Source: Verrucomicrobiales bacterium
Lineage (GTDB): Bacteria > Verrucomicrobiota > Verrucomicrobiia > Verrucomicrobiales > DEV007
Direction: 5' to 3'
NCBI GenBank assembly: GCA_013003335.1
Contig: JABDJT010000319.1
Location: forward strand, 1 to 12,807
DNA length: 12,807 nucleotides
The notes beneath the pieces are model-generated. The model had not been told where the DNA came from and ran no database searches. It worked only from the letters and a program-made list of their open reading frames with translations. Both the position numbers and the translations under genes were made by a program. Each line of letters begins with the position of its first letter. Position 1 is the first letter of the stretch. Below, in pieces: positions 9,355 through 12,807 of the stretch.

Positions 9355-10014
9355 TCAGAAAAAGAACAACACACCCGTCACCAACTGATGCCTGTGGTCC
9401 CATTCGTCGCCGAATTTGAAGGCCTGCCAGCGATGGCCGAGTTTGGCGATAACTCCTTCTTTCACTTCCCAGCGAAGGCCGTAGGTGAACCAATTGAAAT
9501 TGAACTGGTCGTTGGTGAATTCGTAGAAAAATTCCTCTTCGACGAAAAACTTCGCGTCCAGAGGCCCGAACTCCCAGGGGGCGATGAGCCGGGTTTCATT
9601 TCGGTAACGGATTCGGTCGTTTGCGCCGCTGCCGCTTTCGAAGGTCCGGTATTCCAGCCGGTGCCGATTGGAAAACGACCAGTCGCCCAGTTTCGTTCGG
9701 TAGCTCAAAAGACCCGACGGCCGGTATTCATCCCGCCAGTCGTCGCCGATTTCCAGCCAGGCATGCCGGTAGCCAACTTCTGCAGCCCAGCCATCACCGA
9801 GGTCGTAGCCGACATTTAAATCGAGATAGCCGAAGAAAAAGTCGTCGAAACCATCCCGCGAGGTGAACAAATTTCGCGAGGAGAGATACCAACCATCTTC
9901 CAGCTTGTGTTTGAAAATCAGATTGTGCGCCGAGCCGGTGTCGTTCTCAGCCCGCGAATTCCCAGCCAACAACAGGAAGGCGAGGGCAAAAGTCAAAAAT
10001 CGGAAAATGGGCAT
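9355..10014 (-). CDS. DUF2490-like outer-membrane beta-barrel protein
   Basis: A protein of 219 residues from the ATG at 10014. It starts with a signal peptide (MPIFRFLTFALAFLLLAGNSRA, probable cut before END) and continues with alternating aromatic and polar strands typical of a small outer-membrane barrel: WYLSSRNLF, GYLDLNVGYDLG, AAEVGYRHAWL, FSNRHRLEYRTF, RIRYRNETRLIAPWEF, FNFNWFTYGLRWEV. The chain ends in LVTGVLFFF; a terminal Phe is the usual BAM recognition signal. The NRHRLEYR...RYRNETRL pattern is what I associate with DUF2490. Its function is not established for the family. An upstream in-frame TTG at 10047 would add 11 residues before the signal peptide and is less likely. The gene shares an AT-rich divergent region with the sensor kinase and lies upstream of the PQQ dehydrogenase on the same strand, so it might deliver substrate or belong to the same unit. 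Confidence 0.82.
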   Translation of the reverse strand: MPIFRFLTFALAFLLLAGNSRAENDTGSAHNLIFKHKLEDGWYLSSRNLFTSRDGFDDFFFGYLDLNVGYDLGDGWAAEVGYRHAWLEIGDDWRDEYRPSGLLSYRTKLGDWSFSNRHRLEYRTFESGSGANDRIRYRNETRLIAPWEFGPLDAKFFVEEEFFYEFTNDQFNFNWFTYGLRWEVKEGVIAKLGHRWQAFKFGDEWDHRHQLVTGVLFFF

Positions 10015-10118
10015 CTCGCGGAGTTTCGGGGAGAGCACCCGTTCCAAACAAGCTCCAATTCAGTTTTGAAAGCGGCGGAAATCGATTGAGGGAAAAGGTC
10101 CGAAAATCACGATTCCGC

Positions 10119-10146
10119 TTGCGTATTTAATTAAACTTTCTTAAAT
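10119..10146 (+). promoter_or_regulatory. Possible promoter for the sensor kinase gene
   Basis: TTGCGT (10119-10124) is followed after 16 nt by TTAAAT (10141-10146), matching 3 of 6 and 4 of 6 bases of sigma-70 consensus, in the most AT-rich stretch of the window and about 43 bp before the proposed TTG start. AT-richness alone could produce this match. Confidence 0.28.
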
Positions 10147-10162
10147 ACTCAGTTTTAAGAAA
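10123..10162. promoter_or_regulatory. Two overlapping inverted repeats in a divergent intergenic region
   Basis: GTATTTAA (10123-10130) pairs perfectly with TTAAATAC (10141-10148) across 10 nt, and TTTCTTAAA (10137-10145) pairs perfectly with TTTAAGAAA (10154-10162) across 8 nt. The two share bases 10141-10145, so as operators or hairpins they would compete. They lie between the DUF2490-like gene (- strand) and the sensor kinase gene (+ strand) and overlap the possible promoter there. Confidence 0.4.
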
Positions 10163-10188
10163 TTTCTCATTCCTGACGCGCGTGGGCC

Positions 10189-12756
10189 TTGGCAACTCCT
10201 CAACATCCCCCCAACTCCGGTTCGGGGTCTGATCCCCATGACGGATCTTCGGATTCGGTACCTTTGCATCGGCCGGGCACGAACATTTTTTCGCGTCCGC
10301 CCAAAGATTCAACTCCCCCGTTTTCCGGTGCCGATCCACCGCCGGGAAGCTCTCACGCGTTTCCTCCGAACTCTTCGGCTCCTGCGCTGAACAACCCGTT
10401 TGGACCTCTTAAGGAAGATGTTCATCCGCCAATGTCATCCGAAGATTCCGACGGTCCGCCCGGTCCTTCGATGCCGGAAGAGACTCGATCGCAATTTGCC
10501 GGCGTCGAACGAACGGAGCAACCGCCCGCGGACTTGTCATCCCGCCCGCCCTCCGCTCATCAGCCAATTCCCATGTCGGAACCGGTTCCCTGGGATCGGG
10601 TTCCCGATTACCTCCCGTTTGGTCTAATAGCATTCGACACCCAGCAAAATGTCGTGTTTTCGAACGAACGGTCAAAAGAGCTGCTCGGGATCGGGGTCGA
10701 GGAGTGCACGGATATCGAAGGCTGGTTTGAGCGCACCTGTCCGAATCCGGATTACGCAGCACGAGTCTTAAATTCGTGGCGGGAGCACGTTTGGAGAAAG
10801 CAATTGAGCCGGACCTTTTCCCTGAAAGGCGCGGATCAAAAACTGAAAGAAATCGAATTCACGCCGAAGCTGATGGATGACGGCGGCCTGCTGGTGACGC
10901 TGATGGATGTAACCGAGGCGCGGCGGAAAGAAAGCACGCTGCGGCTTGGGGAAAAAAAATTCCGAACCGTCTTCGTGAATGACCCGGGCGGGTTGGTTTT
11001 GGTGGATCGCACCGGCCGGATTCTGGATGCGAATCCGTCCTTTGAGGAATTTACCGGGAAATCGGTGACTGAGCTGCGAAAAATGGCCCTCGGGGAATGT
11101 CTCGTGCCGCAGGACGGACTTCGATTACGGGCCGCGGAGGAGCGAATGAATTCCACGGTGTCAGGTGGAGAGAATGACACCATCGAGGTTCGATTCCGCC
11201 GCAACGGCGCAAGTTCCGCAACCCTTCCGTCGACCCGTCTCACGATTTGCCCGATTCGCGACGATGAAGGCCGGACGTTAATGGGCCTGTATTTTCTCAG
11301 CGGCCCGGAGGAAAAAACGGAGACTGCTCCGCCTCCCGAACCCGAAACGAAGAACCGGCAGTCTGAATCGAATGGTGGTTCGCAGTCCCGCGAACTCGAA
11401 CAGAGCCATCGGCAGAATCTTGCGCTTTTGAGCCTGATTCCGGATTTGATCCTGCTGATCGATCGCGATTTGAACGCGCTCGACGTTTCCCCGCCGTCCC
11501 CCGAATCATGGACTGGCCCTAAGGTGACCGATGCCTGGCGCGAGGCACCGCTGCAGGCCTCCTGGCCGGAACTCTTCGAGGCAGTCCGTTCGGATTCCAA
11601 ATCCGTGTTTTCCGGGGAAACGATTTCCTGCAGGGAGTTTCAGACGAAAAAATCCGGACCGTTTGCAGTCAGTCTCACACCTTGCGGGGGCGATCGAATT
11701 TTGGTTCGCGTGGCCGACATTTCCGAAGACCAGTCGCTCCGCCTCACTGCCCGTTGGCAGGAAACCGCTCTCGAAAGGCTCGACGAACCGATTGTGCTCA
11801 CGGATTTGAAAGGAACGGTTCTGGCGATGAATCCCGCGGTGATTTCCGAATTTGGATATCGGAAAAACGAATTGCTCGGGTATGGGATTTCGCGCCTTTA
11901 CGCTCGTGGAGGAGATGCCGCCCGGGAATTCAACACCCGCCTCTCAAAGGCTCTCAACGAAGAAGGGAAATGGAGTGGACGCAGTGAATTTTTCCGGAAG
12001 GACGGAAGCACAGGTGTCTGCCGGGTTTCGTTCACGCCCGTGCTTGGTGAAGATGGAAGACCGACCGCCCTGCTTGCGATTCAGCGCCCGCTGGCGGAAG
12101 CGCACGACGGCACGGATAAATCTCTCACGGAGGGAAAAATTGATTCGTCTGATCTCATCCACGAGCAGATGCAACATCGCTTTCGCAACCAGTTGCAGTT
12201 GGTTACCAGCCTGTTTTCGCTCGAGCAGGAAGCCGGCAGTGACGAGGCGGATTCGAAAGAGAATTCCGATCGCTGGCAGATTCGATTGCGGGTTATGGCG
12301 GAGGCACATGCTCATTTGCACGGACAGGATGATACCGTCTGGATCGATCCGTTGATTCGTTCCATCTCCGATGAGGTGACTGCTGTGTATGGATGTGGAC
12401 CCGGCCGACGGGAGGTCGTCCTGAGCGGAACCGATTCAATCCGGATCGATGCTGAAATCGCCACTCCCTTCAGCCTTTTGATTGGGGAAATTCTACGACT
12501 GGCTCTCCAGCGGACCGTGAGCACCGATTGTCCTGCCGTTTTCCTGGAGCTTTTCCGGAAAAGTGGTGCCGAACTGGGCCTCGTCGCGACTCCCGGGGCG
12601 GGTGGCGACCTCTTCCCCGGGGCGACTGACCAGGCCCTTGTCTCGATGAACAATCTTGCCCGCCAGTTGCGAGGGCGCCTCCAAATGACGAAAAGCGACG
12701 GAACACAGGCGCTGACCTTGATATTTTCAAGTGGAGTGAAACCCGGAAACGAATGA
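10189..12756 (+). CDS. Cytosolic multi-PAS HisKA_2 sensor protein with degenerate ATP-binding domain
   Basis: An 855-residue signalling protein without transmembrane segments. Residues 1-133 are Pro/Ser/Gly/Asp-rich and probably disordered. Four PAS-like domains follow: about 134-245, 251-372, 411-515 and 522-640 (the last is clearest: IVLTDLKGTVLAMNPAV...FGYRKNELLGYG). A HisKA_2-type helix pair follows at about 655-730 with QMQHRFRNQLQLVTSLFSLE, phosphoacceptor candidate His663, equivalent to the HHRVKNNLQ motif of this class. The HATPase region (about 745-850) is degraded: the N-box reads GEILRLALQ where NELxxNAxK is expected, and no DxG motif is seen where the G1 box should be (LVATPGAGG). 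Start: a stop codon at 10174-10176 leaves TTG at 10189 as the only start covering the whole frame; ATG at 10432 (residue 82) is the alternative, with AAGGAAG about 14 nt upstream, and would remove much of the disordered part. No response regulator gene is adjacent within the window. Confidence 0.87.
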   Translation: MATPQHPPNSGSGSDPHDGSSDSVPLHRPGTNIFSRPPKDSTPPFSGADPPPGSSHAFPPNSSAPALNNPFGPLKEDVHPPMSSEDSDGPPGPSMPEETRSQFAGVERTEQPPADLSSRPPSAHQPIPMSEPVPWDRVPDYLPFGLIAFDTQQNVVFSNERSKELLGIGVEECTDIEGWFERTCPNPDYAARVLNSWREHVWRKQLSRTFSLKGADQKLKEIEFTPKLMDDGGLLVTLMDVTEARRKESTLRLGEKKFRTVFVNDPGGLVLVDRTGRILDANPSFEEFTGKSVTELRKMALGECLVPQDGLRLRAAEERMNSTVSGGENDTIEVRFRRNGASSATLPSTRLTICPIRDDEGRTLMGLYFLSGPEEKTETAPPPEPETKNRQSESNGGSQSRELEQSHRQNLALLSLIPDLILLIDRDLNALDVSPPSPESWTGPKVTDAWREAPLQASWPELFEAVRSDSKSVFSGETISCREFQTKKSGPFAVSLTPCGGDRILVRVADISEDQSLRLTARWQETALERLDEPIVLTDLKGTVLAMNPAVISEFGYRKNELLGYGISRLYARGGDAAREFNTRLSKALNEEGKWSGRSEFFRKDGSTGVCRVSFTPVLGEDGRPTALLAIQRPLAEAHDGTDKSLTEGKIDSSDLIHEQMQHRFRNQLQLVTSLFSLEQEAGSDEADSKENSDRWQIRLRVMAEAHAHLHGQDDTVWIDPLIRSISDEVTAVYGCGPGRREVVLSGTDSIRIDAEIATPFSLLIGEILRLALQRTVSTDCPAVFLELFRKSGAELGLVATPGAGGDLFPGATDQALVSMNNLARQLRGRLQMTKSDGTQALTLIFSSGVKPGNE

Positions 12757-12787
12757 TATTTTTTTCCCTCTCCAAACGTTCCTGAAT

Positions 12788-12807
12788 CGAATGAACAGGG
12801 TTGGTTC
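12788..12807. repeat. Dispersed palindromic repeat, copy C, cut by the window end
   Basis: CGAATGAACAGGGTTGGTTC (12788-12807) matches the first 20 bases of copy B at 18 positions, including the start of the loop, and is in the same orientation. It lies 31 bp after the sensor kinase stop codon, preceded by a run of seven T (12759-12765). The right arm would lie outside the window. Confidence 0.7.

Noticed and set aside
9289..9819. Open frame on the + strand starting in repeat B and containing HTETQRRRE
   Set aside because: That peptide is the translation of the 8-nt tandem element and the rest is antisense to the DUF2490-like gene.

Overview
The window reads as a chromosomal piece of a Verrucomicrobia or Planctomycetes-type (PVC group) bacterium. 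The main reason is the first gene, which has the PSCyt1/DUF1549/DUF1553 layout with an embedded NPCBM-like sugar-binding domain, a gene type strongly expanded in those phyla. The secreted SASA-type esterase and the large PQQ/cytochrome c dehydrogenase fit the same lifestyle of aerobic polysaccharide breakdown. No rRNA or other phylogenetic marker is present, so the assignment is by gene content only. I see no tRNA, rRNA, CRISPR array, transposase or phage gene.

Layout, left to right. (1) 1-2910, + strand: 3' portion of a large periplasmic cytochrome/DUF1549/DUF1553 protein; its start lies outside the window. (2) 2911-3143: intergenic region with the first copy (A) of a 43-nt palindromic repeat, then the katG leader. 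(3) 3144-5381, +: complete catalase-peroxidase KatG with all hallmark residues, followed by a hairpin. (4) 5487-5903 and 5961-7163, +: a small secreted protein of unknown function and a secreted SASA/sialate O-acetylesterase-like hydrolase, 57 bp apart and possibly co-transcribed. (5) 7168-9246, - strand: secreted PQQ-dependent dehydrogenase with an internal c-type heme domain, meeting the esterase gene tail to tail with 4 bp between stop codons. (6) 9247-9354: a short gap packed with repeat copy B and an 8-nt-period tandem element. (7) 9355-10014, -: DUF2490-like outer-membrane beta-barrel protein. (8) 10015-10188: AT-rich divergent promoter region with two overlapping inverted repeats. (9) 10189-12756, +: cytosolic multi-PAS sensor protein with a HisKA_2-type dimerisation/phosphoacceptor segment but a badly degraded ATP-binding domain. 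(10) 12757-12807: start of repeat copy C, cut by the window end.

How they may work together: the extracytoplasmic proteins (heme/DUF1549 protein, SASA hydrolase, PQQ dehydrogenase, beta-barrel) are consistent with deacetylation and oxidation of sugars outside the cytoplasm with electrons passed to c-type hemes, but genomic proximity is the only link. KatG protects against peroxide and is probably an independent unit. The most distinctive non-coding signal is the dispersed 43-nt hairpin repeat, found in three intergenic places (44 bp after the DUF1553 gene, 7 bp upstream of the PQQ dehydrogenase start, 31 bp after the kinase gene). The most distinctive protein signal is the sensor kinase with a phosphoacceptor-like His but without the canonical N-box and G-box.
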